Below the pieces are notes generated by a model. That model had not been told where the DNA came from. It did no database searches and saw only the letters and a program-made list of their open reading frames with translations. A program made the position numbers and the translations under genes. A stretch of 64,000 nucleotides of DNA from Opitutia bacterium (GTDB lineage: Bacteria > Verrucomicrobiota > Verrucomicrobiae > Opitutales > UBA953), in contig SFEJ01000003.1 of the NCBI GenBank assembly GCA_004558035.1, positions 1 to 64,000 on the forward strand, read 5' to 3'. Below are positions 14,779 to 24,265 of this stretch, piece after piece (the first letter of the stretch is position 1; each line of letters begins with the position of its first letter).

Positions 14779-16191
14779 TCAGTAGCGGTAGTTTTCCGCC
14801 TTGTAGGGGCCTTCGACGGGAACGCCGAGGTACGCCGCCTGTTTCGGCGTGAGCGTCGTCAGCTTCGCGCCGATGCGGTCGAGGTGCAGCCGCGCGACTT
14901 CCTCGTCGAGCACCTTCGGCAGAATGTACACGCCGGGCTTGTACGCGTCGCGGTTCTTCCAGAGATCCATCTGCGCGAGCACCTGGTTCGTGAAGCTGTT
15001 GGACATGACGAAGCTCGGGTGCCCCGTCGCGCAGCCGAGATTGACGAGGCGGCCTTCCGCGAGCAGGAAGATCGAATGCCCGTCCGCGAAGTCGTAGCGG
15101 TCCACCTGCGGCTTGATGTTCACTTTCTTCGCGTCCGCGAGCGCGTTCAGCCGCGCGACCTGGATTTCGTTGTCGAAGTGGCCGATGTTGCAGACGATCG
15201 CCTGGTCGCGCATCCCGAGCATGTGCTCGAGCGTGATGATGTCGCAGTTGCCCGTGGTCGTGACGTAGATGTCCGCGAGCCCGAGCGTGTCCTCGACGGT
15301 GACGACACGGTAGCCCTCCATCGCCGCCTGCAGCGCGCAGATCGGATCGACTTCCGTCACCCACACGGTCGCGCCGAGCCCGCGCAGCGACTGCGCGCAG
15401 CCCTTGCCGACGTCGCCGTAGCCGCAGACGACGGCGATTTTCCCGGCGATCATCACGTCCGTCGCGCGCTTGATGCCGTCCACGAGCGATTCGCGGCAGC
15501 CGTAAAGATTGTCGAACTTCGATTTCGTGACGGAATCGTTCACGTTGATCGCGGGAACGAGCAGCTTGCCCGCCGCGGCGCGCTGGTAGAGGCGGTGGAC
15601 GCCCGTCGTCGTCTCCTCGGAAACGCCGCGCCACTTCGCGACGACGCGATGCCAGTGGTCGGGATCCTCGGCGCGGACGCGCTTGAGCAGCGCCTTGATC
15701 ACGGCTTCCTCCTCGGACTCGCTCGGCGAATCCGCCCACGCGTCGCCGTTTTCGAGCTCGTAGCCCTTGTGGATGAGGAGCGTCGCGTCGCCGCCGTCGT
15801 CCACAATCAGGTCGGGACCGTTCCCGTCCGGCCACGTCATCGCGCGGTAGGTGCAGTCCCAGTATTCTTCGAGCGTCTCGCCTTTCCAGGCGAAGACGGG
15901 CGTTCCCGCGGCGACGACGGCGGCGGCGGCGTGGTCCTGCGTCGAGAAGATGTTGCACGAGGCCCAGCGGACGTCCGCGCCGAGATCGACGAGCGTCTCG
16001 ATGAGCGCGGCGGTCTGGATCGTCATGTGCAGCGAGCCCATGATCCGCGTTCCCGCGAGCGGCTTCGCGGGCGCGTATTTTTTGCGGACGGCCTGCAGGC
16101 CGGGCATTTCAAAGGCGGCGACGTCGAGCTCCTTGCGTCCCCAGTCGGCGAGGGCGAGGTCGGCGATCTTATATTCGGAAGCGATCGGCAT
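14779..16191 (-). CDS. ahcY: Adenosylhomocysteinase
   Basis: 470 residues, the usual length of bacterial S-adenosylhomocysteine hydrolase. It splits S-adenosylhomocysteine into adenosine and homocysteine, clearing the by-product of methylations. NAD binding is shown by VCGYGDVGKGCAQSLRG, substrate-domain conservation by GSLHMTIQTAALIETL and CNIFSTQDHAAAA, and the C-terminus by the typical KAENYRY ending. It has the roughly 40-residue insertion found in many proteobacterial and plant enzymes. The leader before the ATG is A/T-rich with no Shine-Dalgarno. No SAM or SAH riboswitch is apparent upstream, where a tRNA terminator lies. Confidence 0.97.
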   Translation of the reverse strand: MPIASEYKIADLALADWGRKELDVAAFEMPGLQAVRKKYAPAKPLAGTRIMGSLHMTIQTAALIETLVDLGADVRWASCNIFSTQDHAAAAVVAAGTPVFAWKGETLEEYWDCTYRAMTWPDGNGPDLIVDDGGDATLLIHKGYELENGDAWADSPSESEEEAVIKALLKRVRAEDPDHWHRVVAKWRGVSEETTTGVHRLYQRAAAGKLLVPAINVNDSVTKSKFDNLYGCRESLVDGIKRATDVMIAGKIAVVCGYGDVGKGCAQSLRGLGATVWVTEVDPICALQAAMEGYRVVTVEDTLGLADIYVTTTGNCDIITLEHMLGMRDQAIVCNIGHFDNEIQVARLNALADAKKVNIKPQVDRYDFADGHSIFLLAEGRLVNLGCATGHPSFVMSNSFTNQVLAQMDLWKNRDAYKPGVYILPKVLDEEVARLHLDRIGAKLTTLTPKQAAYLGVPVEGPYKAENYRY

Positions 16192-16228
16192 GATGTGAAT
16201 TATGACTGTTTTTGACTTTTAAAAGAAA

Positions 16229-16264
16229 CGCCCGCGAAGCTTTCGTTTTGCAGCTTCGCGGGCG
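16229..16264 (-). terminator. Terminator after tRNA-Met
   Basis: Perfect 13-base arms (CGCCCGCGAAGCT and its complement) with a 10-base loop, followed on the minus strand by TTTCTTTT. It separates the tRNA gene from ahcY. Confidence 0.88.
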
Positions 16265-16270
16265 AGGAAA

Positions 16271-16347
<77 letters not shown>

Positions 16348-16515
16348 ATAAATGGAAAGGAACACCATTAGACCTTTCCCGCGGAAAGATTGCAAGCTCT
16401 TTTTTCGAAAAATTTCGCGGGCGCGGCGCGCACGGACGGCGGCGTTCCCGCGGTTCTCCGCGGATGCGCGAGATTTTCCGTGCGTCGCGGGCGCGGCGCG
16501 GGTAGAATCGCGCGC

Positions 16516-19227
16516 ATGAAAGTCCCCTACCCGTTCGCAGTCGCGGCGCTCGCGCTCGCCGCATTCGTTCCCGCGCGCGCCGACGTGCCCGTCATTCCCA
16601 AACCCGCGAAGGAAAGCGCCTCGGGCGACTACGCCGCCGCGATCGCGGGAACGCGCGTCTTCACCGCGTCCGTCAATTGCCGCATCGAGGCGCCGAAGGA
16701 GCTCGCCGGCGAAGAAAAGCATCTCCGCACGGCGCTCGCGCGCATGACGAAGAAGGCGCCCAAGAGCGCGCGCGGCGCGATCGCGCTCTCGCTCGACAAA
16801 AAGCTCCCGCCCGAGGGCTACAAGCTCAAGATCGAGACGGGGCGCGTCTCCGTCGAAGGCGGGAGCGCGGCGGGCGTGTTCTACGGCGTGCAGACGCTGA
16901 ACCAGATGCTGTTCGCCTCGCGCCTCGCGGGAAAGCCCGGCGTGCTTCCGTGCGTCGCGATCGAGGACGCGCCGCTGTGTTCGTGGCGCGGCGTGCACGT
17001 CGATTCCGCGCGGCATTTTCAGCCCAAGGAGTGGATCATGAAGTTCATCGACGTGCTTTCGCTCTACAAGATCAACCGCCTGCACTGGCACCTCGTCGAT
17101 TCCGAAGGCTGGCGTCTCGAAATCAAGAAATACCCCAAGCTCGCCAAGCTCTGCGACGAATATCCCGCGTATTACGACTGCGAGGACCCGACGAACAAGG
17201 CCGCGCGCCCGACGTTCAAATACGGTTATTTCCACGGCGGCGGCCACTACACGCAGGAGGACGTGAAGGAGATCGTCGCCTACGCGAAGGCGCGCCACGT
17301 CGAAATCATGCCCGAAATCGAATTTCCCGCGCACGCGATGGCGGCGCTCACGGCTTATCCGGAATTCAACACCTCGGGCAAGGTGCCGAGCGTGCGCTCC
17401 AACCACTCGCCCGACCTCATTCTGCCCAACGACAAGGGGCTCGGCTTTCTCAAGGACATTCTGAACGAGACGATGGACCTGTTCCCGTTCGGCTTCATTC
17501 ATTTCGGCGGCGACGAAGCGCCCAAGGGCCACTGGAAGGAAAGCCCGATCGCGCAGGCGAAAATCCGCGAGCTCGGGCTCGACAAGCACGGCGACAAGGC
17601 GGAAAACGCGCTGCAGGCGTGGATGTTCAACGAAATGGCGGCGCACGTCGCCAAGCGCGGAAAGCGCCCCGTCGGCTGGGAGGAAATCATGCACGACGAC
17701 AACATGGAGCACCTGACGAAAAAGGCGGTCATCATGCCGTGGCTTTCGCTCGGGAACGCCGTCAAGAGCGCGAACGCCGGCCACGGCGTGATTCACGTCT
17801 CGACGGCGCCGTTCTACCTCGACTCGCAGCAGTCCGACTCGCCCGCCGACAACTGGCCGCTCTACGACGGCACGGCGTTCCGCCTGCCCAACCTCTACAA
17901 TTTCAACCTGTTCCCGGGCAGCCTCACCGCCGAGGGGCGGAAAAACATTCTCGGCGCGCAGTGCCAGCTGTGGGCGGAGCTGCTGCCCAAGCCCGAACAC
18001 GTCGAATTTCAGGCTTTCCCGCGCGTGCTCGCGCTCGCCGAGCTCACGTGGACGCCGCAGGAGCGCAAGAACTACGACGACTTTTACCGCCGCCTCATTC
18101 CGCAGGCGAAACTGCTCGACGCGCACAAGATCAACTATCGCCACATCGACCCGCTCCCGTCGGGAACGTGGAGCGCGGACGCGCTTTCCTCGAAGACCTT
18201 CGAAATTCCCGTCGAGCCCGCGCGGCTCAAGGCGGCGGACGAAACCGGGCTCGTCGCCGCGTTCCGCCACACGAAGGGCGTGCCGCTCAAGCTCCGCAAG
18301 GTCGAGCTGCTGCGCGGCGGGAAAGTCGTCGCCGCGGACGAGCACGACGACGTCGCGGACGAAAAGACGCCCGGCGGCGTCGCCTTCCGCCTGCCGCTCG
18401 AAACGCCCGTTCCCGCGGGCAAATACGCGCTGCGCGTCACGCACGCGAACGCTTCGGGCGAGCATGACAGCGCCGGCGAAGTCCGCGTGTTTTCCGGCAG
18501 GCGCGGCACCGCGCTCTTCGATCCGCGCAACTTCCGCGGCGGCGATTACCCGTCCGCCCTCTGGAACAAGACGCAGACCAAGGGCGGCAAGGCGGACGTG
18601 CGCTTTTCGACCGAAGGGCTGATGACCGCGCCCGGCGACTACGAGCTCGTCTTCACCGCGAAAAATCCCGAGGAGGAAATCCTCGTGAGCCGCCTCCGCA
18701 TCGCGGGCGCGAAGAACGAGACGCCCGTCTCGAAAGCCGTCGCGAAGATTTCCGCGCAGAACCCGACCGGCATCGTTCCCGTGAAGATCGACGCGAAGGC
18801 GCTCCGCGGCGGGAACGCGCTCGTCGCGACCGTCGAATCGAAAAAGCCCTCGCAGGGCGAAATCCGCGTCCGCCGCGCCGAAACGTTTCCGAAAAAAGGC
18901 GGGAAGTTCGCGTGGAACGCGGACGTGCTCTCGAAAGGCGCCGTGCTCTACGCGCGCGACGTCGCCGTGAAGAACGCGGGGCGCCTGCGCGCGACGTTCC
19001 GCTACACGGGCGGCGGGAACGGCGCGGACATCCTTTCCGTGCAGGCGCTCTCGGCGGGCGCCGTCGTCGCCGAAGACTCGCACAAGGGCTTCGCCGGCGG
19101 CAACCCGAAGGACAACGTCTTCACGCTCGAATCGTCCGCGCTCAAGCCCGGCGCGAAAATCGACCTGCGCGTCACGATGGCGGGCGCCGGCGGCACGAAC
19201 TCCGAAGGCGAAATCACCGTGGAATGA
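16516..19227 (+). CDS. Secreted beta-N-acetylhexosaminidase (GH20) with C-terminal accessory region
   Basis: 903 residues. A signal peptide (MKVPYPFAVAALALAAFVPARA) is followed by a GH20b-like N-terminal domain and the GH20 barrel. The catalytic Asp-Glu pair lies in HFGGDEAPKGHW at residues 333-334; GWRLEIKKYPKL, EIMPEIEFPAHA and LWAELLP are other family blocks. The enzyme removes terminal N-acetylglucosamine or N-acetylgalactosamine from chitin oligomers, glycans or mucin. The last 330 residues are beta-rich and may hold carbohydrate-binding or Ig-like modules. It converges with the LtaS-type gene. Confidence 0.93.
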   Translation: MKVPYPFAVAALALAAFVPARADVPVIPKPAKESASGDYAAAIAGTRVFTASVNCRIEAPKELAGEEKHLRTALARMTKKAPKSARGAIALSLDKKLPPEGYKLKIETGRVSVEGGSAAGVFYGVQTLNQMLFASRLAGKPGVLPCVAIEDAPLCSWRGVHVDSARHFQPKEWIMKFIDVLSLYKINRLHWHLVDSEGWRLEIKKYPKLAKLCDEYPAYYDCEDPTNKAARPTFKYGYFHGGGHYTQEDVKEIVAYAKARHVEIMPEIEFPAHAMAALTAYPEFNTSGKVPSVRSNHSPDLILPNDKGLGFLKDILNETMDLFPFGFIHFGGDEAPKGHWKESPIAQAKIRELGLDKHGDKAENALQAWMFNEMAAHVAKRGKRPVGWEEIMHDDNMEHLTKKAVIMPWLSLGNAVKSANAGHGVIHVSTAPFYLDSQQSDSPADNWPLYDGTAFRLPNLYNFNLFPGSLTAEGRKNILGAQCQLWAELLPKPEHVEFQAFPRVLALAELTWTPQERKNYDDFYRRLIPQAKLLDAHKINYRHIDPLPSGTWSADALSSKTFEIPVEPARLKAADETGLVAAFRHTKGVPLKLRKVELLRGGKVVAADEHDDVADEKTPGGVAFRLPLETPVPAGKYALRVTHANASGEHDSAGEVRVFSGRRGTALFDPRNFRGGDYPSALWNKTQTKGGKADVRFSTEGLMTAPGDYELVFTAKNPEEEILVSRLRIAGAKNETPVSKAVAKISAQNPTGIVPVKIDAKALRGGNALVATVESKKPSQGEIRVRRAETFPKKGGKFAWNADVLSKGAVLYARDVAVKNAGRLRATFRYTGGGNGADILSVQALSAGAVVAEDSHKGFAGGNPKDNVFTLESSALKPGAKIDLRVTMAGAGGTNSEGEITVE

Positions 19228-19235
19228 AAAAGTCG

Positions 19236-19300
19236 GGGAGCTGAAAAGGGCGGAGCGCCGGGGAGCGATTTCCTTCCGTCTCCACGCTTTTCAGCTCCTC
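19236..19300. terminator. Imperfect inverted repeat between convergent genes
   Basis: Arms GGGGAGCTGAAAAGGG and its approximate complement are separated by about 35 bases, between the stops at 19227 and 19306. There is no long T-run, so a terminator role is plausible but not certain. Confidence 0.4.
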
Positions 19301-19305
19301 GACCT

Positions 19306-21258
19306 TCAATCGAAGCTCTTGTAGAGGTCGAGCTTGTAGGCGTAGGAGCCGTAGAGGACGGCGGCGAGCGCGTTCTTCGCCTCTTCTTCGGTCACGTCCG
19401 CGGGAACGAGCTCCTTTGTCGCGAAGTCGTAGATGAAGCCCTGCGCGGGCTTGGACGGGAGCAGGATCGTGACGCGGTCGCCCCGCATCATCGCGAAGTT
19501 CTTGTCGTAGATCATCATCGCGCGGTCGGGCGATTCGCGCGTGAGGTCGAAGCCGAGCATCGGATAGGACGCGTCGACGCCCGCGAGCGAAAGCAGCGTC
19601 GGCGCGAGGTCGATCTGCGAAATCAGCCGCGGATCGCGCACGGCGGGAACGCCGTCGCCGAGAATGAGCGCGGGAATGTGGAAGTTGCGGATCGGCACGA
19701 GCGCCGCCCCCGCCGCGCGCGAATCGTGGTCGGCGACGACGAGGAAGACCGTGTCCTTCCAGTAGTCGGAATTTTTCGCCGCCTCGAAGAATTTCCCCAG
19801 CGCGTGGTCGGCGTATTTCGCGGCGTTGTTGCGCGTCTGCTTTTCGGCGTCGTAAAGCTCGATGCGCCCGTCGGGAAACTCGAACGGGTCGTGGTGGCTG
19901 GACGTGAACACGAGCGAGTAGAACGGCGTTCCCGCGGCGGTCCATTCGCGGAACTTGCGGTCCGCCATCGCGAAAAGATCTTCGTCGGACGCGCCCCAGG
20001 AGCCCGTGAACACGGGATTTTCGTAGTCCTTTTCGTCGATGATCTCCTTGAAACCGTTCCCGTAGAAGAACGACGCCATGTTGTCGAAATGCTTTTCGCC
20101 GCCGTAGATGAACGCCGTGCGGTAGCCGCGATCCGCGAGCAGGTCGGCGACGGTGAAGAAGCCCTGCTGGCTTTTGCCGAGCTTCACGACGGAGCGCGCC
20201 GGCGTGGGCGTGAAGCCCGTGACGACGGCCTCGATCCCGCGCACGGAGCGCGTTCCCGTGGCGAAGCATCTTTCGAAGAGCCAGCCTTCGCGCGCGAGCG
20301 CGTCGAACTTCGGCGAAAGCGGCAGCCCGCCCAGCGTGCCGATGAACTGCGCGCCCTGCGATTCCATGAGAATGACGACGACGTTCTTCGGGCGTTCCCG
20401 CCGCACGCTCGCCGTGTTGCGCGTCAGCGTCGGCTGCTCCTCGGAGACGTAGTCGGACGCGGCGCGCCCGCGCATCGTCTTGACTCGCTCGAGCACTTCC
20501 GCGAGCGGCATTTTCCCGTAGATTTCGCCCGCCTTCTCCTCGTCGCCCATCTGCCTGGCGGCGAAAATCACGGAATAGCCGGAATTGATCGCGAGCGAGT
20601 TCACCATCGCGTCGGAGGAAAACGCGACCATCGACGGATTCAGCGGGCGGTGCCCGAACGTCGAGCGCGCGCCGATGAACAGCGCCGCCGCCGCGCACGC
20701 GGCGTAGAGCGGACGCAGCCGCCAGCGCGGGAACGCGAGCCCGCGCGAGACGCGCCCGGCGAATTTCCAGAAGAGCACGGCGCCCGCCGCCGTCAGCGCG
20801 AACGCGAGGAAAAGCTCGAGCAGATGCCCGTTCACGAGCATCGTGAAGACTTCGCGCGGGCTCGTCAGATACTCGAAGAACAGGCGGTTCGGGCGGAAGT
20901 CGTACGTCGCGAGAAACGCCGGCGTCGAAAGCTCCATGAAGAAAAAGAACAGCGTTCCCGCCGTGAGCCACACGCGCTGAACGGCGCTCCACGCGCGCCC
21001 GAGCCGGTTGTCCGCGAGAATCAGAGCGCTCAGGACCGCGGGAACGAGCATCAGCCAGCCCATGCTCGCGAAATCGACGCGCGCGCCCTGTAGCAGCAGT
21101 TCGCCCCAGCCGCCGACGGCGCTCACGCGCTCGTGCTGCCAGACGGCGAGCCCGAGCCGGAACGCGGAAAGCAGCGCCATGTTCAGGCAGACGACGGCGA
21201 AAACCGGGAAGAGCGGCCCGAAGAAAATTTTTGCTCGGCGATAAAATCTTTTCATCAT
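19306..21258 (-). CDS. LTA synthase-family phosphatidyl-sugar/glycerol phosphotransferase
   Basis: 650 residues of the LtaS/MdoB/OpgB group. Five or so membrane helices fill residues 1-205, then an extracytoplasmic sulfatase-fold domain starts near residue 290 with KNVVVILMESQGAQFIG. The likely nucleophile Thr is in CFATGTRSVRG, and metal ligands appear in TVFLVVADHDSRAAG. Gram-negative members transfer phosphoglycerol or phosphoethanolamine to membrane glycans, so a true lipoteichoic acid role is unlikely here. Two adjacent ATG codons (21258, 21255) can serve as start. Confidence 0.87.
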   Translation of the reverse strand: MMKRFYRRAKIFFGPLFPVFAVVCLNMALLSAFRLGLAVWQHERVSAVGGWGELLLQGARVDFASMGWLMLVPAVLSALILADNRLGRAWSAVQRVWLTAGTLFFFFMELSTPAFLATYDFRPNRLFFEYLTSPREVFTMLVNGHLLELFLAFALTAAGAVLFWKFAGRVSRGLAFPRWRLRPLYAACAAAALFIGARSTFGHRPLNPSMVAFSSDAMVNSLAINSGYSVIFAARQMGDEEKAGEIYGKMPLAEVLERVKTMRGRAASDYVSEEQPTLTRNTASVRRERPKNVVVILMESQGAQFIGTLGGLPLSPKFDALAREGWLFERCFATGTRSVRGIEAVVTGFTPTPARSVVKLGKSQQGFFTVADLLADRGYRTAFIYGGEKHFDNMASFFYGNGFKEIIDEKDYENPVFTGSWGASDEDLFAMADRKFREWTAAGTPFYSLVFTSSHHDPFEFPDGRIELYDAEKQTRNNAAKYADHALGKFFEAAKNSDYWKDTVFLVVADHDSRAAGAALVPIRNFHIPALILGDGVPAVRDPRLISQIDLAPTLLSLAGVDASYPMLGFDLTRESPDRAMMIYDKNFAMMRGDRVTILLPSKPAQGFIYDFATKELVPADVTEEEAKNALAAVLYGSYAYKLDLYKSFD

Positions 21259-21351
21259 TTTTTGCGGGGAAAAAGTTGCTCTGGTTTTCCTCCGCCTGTC
21301 AACGCGGGAATTGTTAGGATTGTGTTAGGAAAACCGCTGCAGTCCGCGCGC

Positions 21352-21385
21352 AAAAAACCGCGCGCGGGCGTCTGCCCGTGCGCGG
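21352..21385 (-). terminator. Terminator downstream of ispG
   Basis: 12-base arms CCGCGCACGGGC / GCCCGCGCGCGG around a 4-base loop, followed by TTTTTT on the minus strand. One non-Watson-Crick position occurs in the stem. Confidence 0.8.
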
Positions 21386-21422
21386 GATCGTCGGGTTCGC
21401 CCCGCAGAAACGCGCGGGGAAC

Positions 21423-23468
21423 TCAGGCGTCTTTCCAGCGACCGTGCTCCTTGATGAGCGCGACGAGGCGATCGACCGCCTCGCTCTGCGGGATGCCCGT
21501 CGCGACGCATTCGCGGCGGACGTAAAGATTGATTTTCCCGGGAGCGCCGCCGACGTAGCCGAAATCCGCGTCCGCCATTTCGCCGGGACCGTTCACGATG
21601 CAGCCCATGACGCCGATCGTCACGCCGTCGAGGTGCGCGGTGCGCGCCTTGATTTCGCGGACGGTCGCCTGAATGTCGTACAGCGTGCGCCCGCAGCTCG
21701 GGCAGGCGACGTATTCCGTGCGCGTCTGCCGCGCGCGCGCGCCCTGAAGGACGGCATAGGCGAGCTCGAGATTCTTGCGGAGCGTTCCCGCGGTCTCGAC
21801 GGAGACAACGTCGCCGATGCCGTCGCAGAGCAGCGGACCGGCGAGCAGCGCCGCCTCGAGCGCGGGCGCTTCGTCGGGCGTCGCCGTGGGAATTTTCGAA
21901 AACGGGAGCACGGTGTTCTTCGCGCTCGCGCGGATCCAGATCGGCGCGCGGATGTCCGCGTTCGCGAGCGCCTGGGCGAGCTGGCGGTACGCGCCGACGG
22001 GATGCACGCCGGGCGCCTTGCGGCTCGTCGTGAAGATGAGCTTTTCCTGCGGGAAATTCTTCAGATGCGGCAGCACCGCGGCGCGCGCGGCGGCGGTGGA
22101 ATCGACGACGAGGCCGACGCCCTTGTCGCGGCAGAGCGCCGCCCACGCGGGAACGATTTCCGCGTTCGCGGGATTGAAGCGGCGCTGGACGTAGGTCGCG
22201 GACCTGCGCGACGGCGAAAACCGCGCGAAGAGCTCGGGAACGCTGTCCTTCACGGGATCGAAGACGAAGGCGGGAATCTCGTCCTCGAGCGCGCACTGCA
22301 GCTCGCAGGCGGCGGCGAGGTCGGACTCCGTCGCGACGGGAAGCACGAGCCCCTCGACGGGCGCGGACTTCGCGTTCGCGGCGCGGACTTCGCGGATGAT
22401 CTCCTCGAGCGGCTTTTCGACGTCGGCGAAGGCGAACACGCGCGGCGGCGTTCCCGCGTCGATTCCGCATTCGTCGTTGAATTTCACCGACACGACGGGG
22501 CGGCGGTGAAATTCGAGCGGATCGACGTCGCGGTCGCTGACGGGCGCGTTCGCGGGAACGCTGCCGGCGATGAGCGTCTTTTCCGGAATGATGCGCGAAA
22601 GGATCTCGCGGCACACGGGCAGCTCGCGCCACGGGTCTTCGGTGAGCGAGACGCGGATCGTGTCGCCGATGCCGTCCACGAGCAGCGAGCCGATGCCGAT
22701 CGCGGACTTGATGCGCGCGTCCTCGCCCTCGCCCGCCTCGGTGACGCCGAGATGCATCGGGTAGTCCATACCCTCTTCCGCCATGCGCACGGCGGCGAGA
22801 CGGTACGCCTCGATCATCACTTTCGGGTTGGACGACTTCATCGAAAGCACGAGGTCGCGAAAGTTCTCCGCCTCGCAGATGCGCACGAACTCGAGCGCCG
22901 CCTCGACCATGCCCGCGGGCGTGTCGCCGAAGCGCCGCAGCGTGCGCTCCGCGAGCGAGCCGTGATTCGTGCCGATGCGCAGCGCGCGCCCGAGCTCCTT
23001 CGCGCGGCGGATCAGCGGCGCGACGGCGTCGTGCACACGCTCGAGCTCCTCGGCGTACTCGGCGTCCGTGTAGTCGCGCGGCGCGCCCGTCGGGGATTTC
23101 TTGTCGGCGTAGTTGCCCGGGTTGATGCGGACTTTCTCGACGTGCTCGATCGCCTCCATCGCCGCGGCGGGCAGGAAATGAATGTCCGCGACGAGCGGCT
23201 GGGAGAAGCCGGCGGCGCGGAACTTCGCGTGAATGTCCTTGAGCGCGCGCGCCGCGGGAACGCTCGGCGCCGTGACGCGGATGAGCTCGCTGCCCGCCTC
23301 CGCGAGGCGGATGCACTGCGCGACCGTCGCGTCCACGTCGAGCGTGTTCGACGTGGTCATCGACTGGATGCGGATCGGGTTGTTTCCGCCGATGCCGACG
23401 TTCCCGCCGACGAGGACTTCGCGCGTCTTGCGCCGGACGGTGTTGAAACGGGAAATTGCGTAATTCAT
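21423..23468 (-). CDS. ispG: 4-hydroxy-3-methylbut-2-enyl diphosphate synthase (flavodoxin/ferredoxin), long form
   Basis: 681 residues, far longer than the roughly 370-residue proteobacterial form. It catalyses the penultimate step of the MEP isoprenoid route using a 4Fe-4S cluster. The N-terminal barrel starts with RRKTREVLVGGNVGIGGNNPIRIQSMTTSNT. The cluster-binding C-terminal domain has Cys motifs CPSCGRTLYDIQ and MGCIVNGPGEMADAD. Between them, about 260 extra residues form the insertion domain also known from plants, Chlamydiae and Bacteroidetes. Its start is the ATG at 23468. The leader has no Shine-Dalgarno. Confidence 0.95.
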   Translation of the reverse strand: MNYAISRFNTVRRKTREVLVGGNVGIGGNNPIRIQSMTTSNTLDVDATVAQCIRLAEAGSELIRVTAPSVPAARALKDIHAKFRAAGFSQPLVADIHFLPAAAMEAIEHVEKVRINPGNYADKKSPTGAPRDYTDAEYAEELERVHDAVAPLIRRAKELGRALRIGTNHGSLAERTLRRFGDTPAGMVEAALEFVRICEAENFRDLVLSMKSSNPKVMIEAYRLAAVRMAEEGMDYPMHLGVTEAGEGEDARIKSAIGIGSLLVDGIGDTIRVSLTEDPWRELPVCREILSRIIPEKTLIAGSVPANAPVSDRDVDPLEFHRRPVVSVKFNDECGIDAGTPPRVFAFADVEKPLEEIIREVRAANAKSAPVEGLVLPVATESDLAAACELQCALEDEIPAFVFDPVKDSVPELFARFSPSRRSATYVQRRFNPANAEIVPAWAALCRDKGVGLVVDSTAAARAAVLPHLKNFPQEKLIFTTSRKAPGVHPVGAYRQLAQALANADIRAPIWIRASAKNTVLPFSKIPTATPDEAPALEAALLAGPLLCDGIGDVVSVETAGTLRKNLELAYAVLQGARARQTRTEYVACPSCGRTLYDIQATVREIKARTAHLDGVTIGVMGCIVNGPGEMADADFGYVGGAPGKINLYVRRECVATGIPQSEAVDRLVALIKEHGRWKDA

Positions 23469-23513
23469 GGTTTGCTGTGAGGTAAAAAGGTTCGGAGAAA
23501 ATCGCCGCGCGCG

Positions 23514-24248
23514 TCACTTCCAGACGCCCGCGCGGAGCAGCGCCGCCGTCGCGTTTTCCGCCCAGCCTTTGTTCGCGAGCGGCGACGCGGGCGAGGGGTG
23601 AATGACGGAGGAGAACTTCACGGGCATTCCCGCGCAGGCGCGCATCGCCGCCTTCTGCGCGAACGCGCCGACGCCGACGATCCATTCCGGCTCGAGCAGT
23701 TCCGCCAGGCGGCGCAGAAACGCGTCGCAGGGCGCGAGCACGGCGTCGCGCTCCGCGGGAACGAGATCTTCGGGCGTGAGATTTTTCCCGCGCGGATTGT
23801 CCGCCGTGAAGAGCAGCGGACAGAAATTCGTCACGAAATGCTCCGCGAAAAAATTCTCGGGCGCGCCGAAGCGTTCCCGGAAAAGCCCCCAGAGGCGCCG
23901 CCCGCTGACTTCGGAGCGGCGGCACGCGAAGCCGTCCACGGGCTTGGCGGGGTGTTCCCGCGGCGGCTTCCCGACGAAGCCGAAGATGCCGAGCCAGTTC
24001 TGCACGGCGTCGATTTCGCCGAAGGGCACGCCGGTCTGCGCCATGCCGAACGGACCCGGATTCATGCCGACGAAAATCACGCGCTTGCGCGTCGCGGCGA
24101 AGCGGCGCAGGTAGGTTTCGTGCGTCTCCCGCGCGTAATCGAGCGGGTTGTACACGTAGGCGACGGGCGCGGAAAAACGCAGCGCGTCCGCGGCGGCGGA
24201 GAGTTCCCGCGTCGCCTCGACGACGGCTTCCGGAAGATTGCGGTCCAT
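23514..24248 (-). CDS. SMUG1-type uracil-DNA glycosylase
   Basis: 244 residues resembling single-strand-selective uracil-DNA glycosylase. The catalytic motif region reads GMNPGPFGMAQTGVPFG (near residue 75) and the second active-site motif is IHPSPASP (near residue 220); NFCPLLF is also typical. It removes uracil and oxidised pyrimidines from DNA, starting base excision repair. The ATG at 24248 is preferred because the frame upstream overlaps the sppA end. It lies 17 bases beyond sppA on the same strand. Confidence 0.88.
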   Translation of the reverse strand: MDRNLPEAVVEATRELSAAADALRFSAPVAYVYNPLDYARETHETYLRRFAATRKRVIFVGMNPGPFGMAQTGVPFGEIDAVQNWLGIFGFVGKPPREHPAKPVDGFACRRSEVSGRRLWGLFRERFGAPENFFAEHFVTNFCPLLFTADNPRGKNLTPEDLVPAERDAVLAPCDAFLRRLAELLEPEWIVGVGAFAQKAAMRACAGMPVKFSSVIHPSPASPLANKGWAENATAALLRAGVWK

Positions 24249-24265
24249 GAGGGGAAAACGAAAGT

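Noticed and set aside
16192..16228. SAM/SAH riboswitch upstream of ahcY
   Set aside because: Only about 40 bases separate the tRNA terminator from the start codon, with no conserved riboswitch helices.
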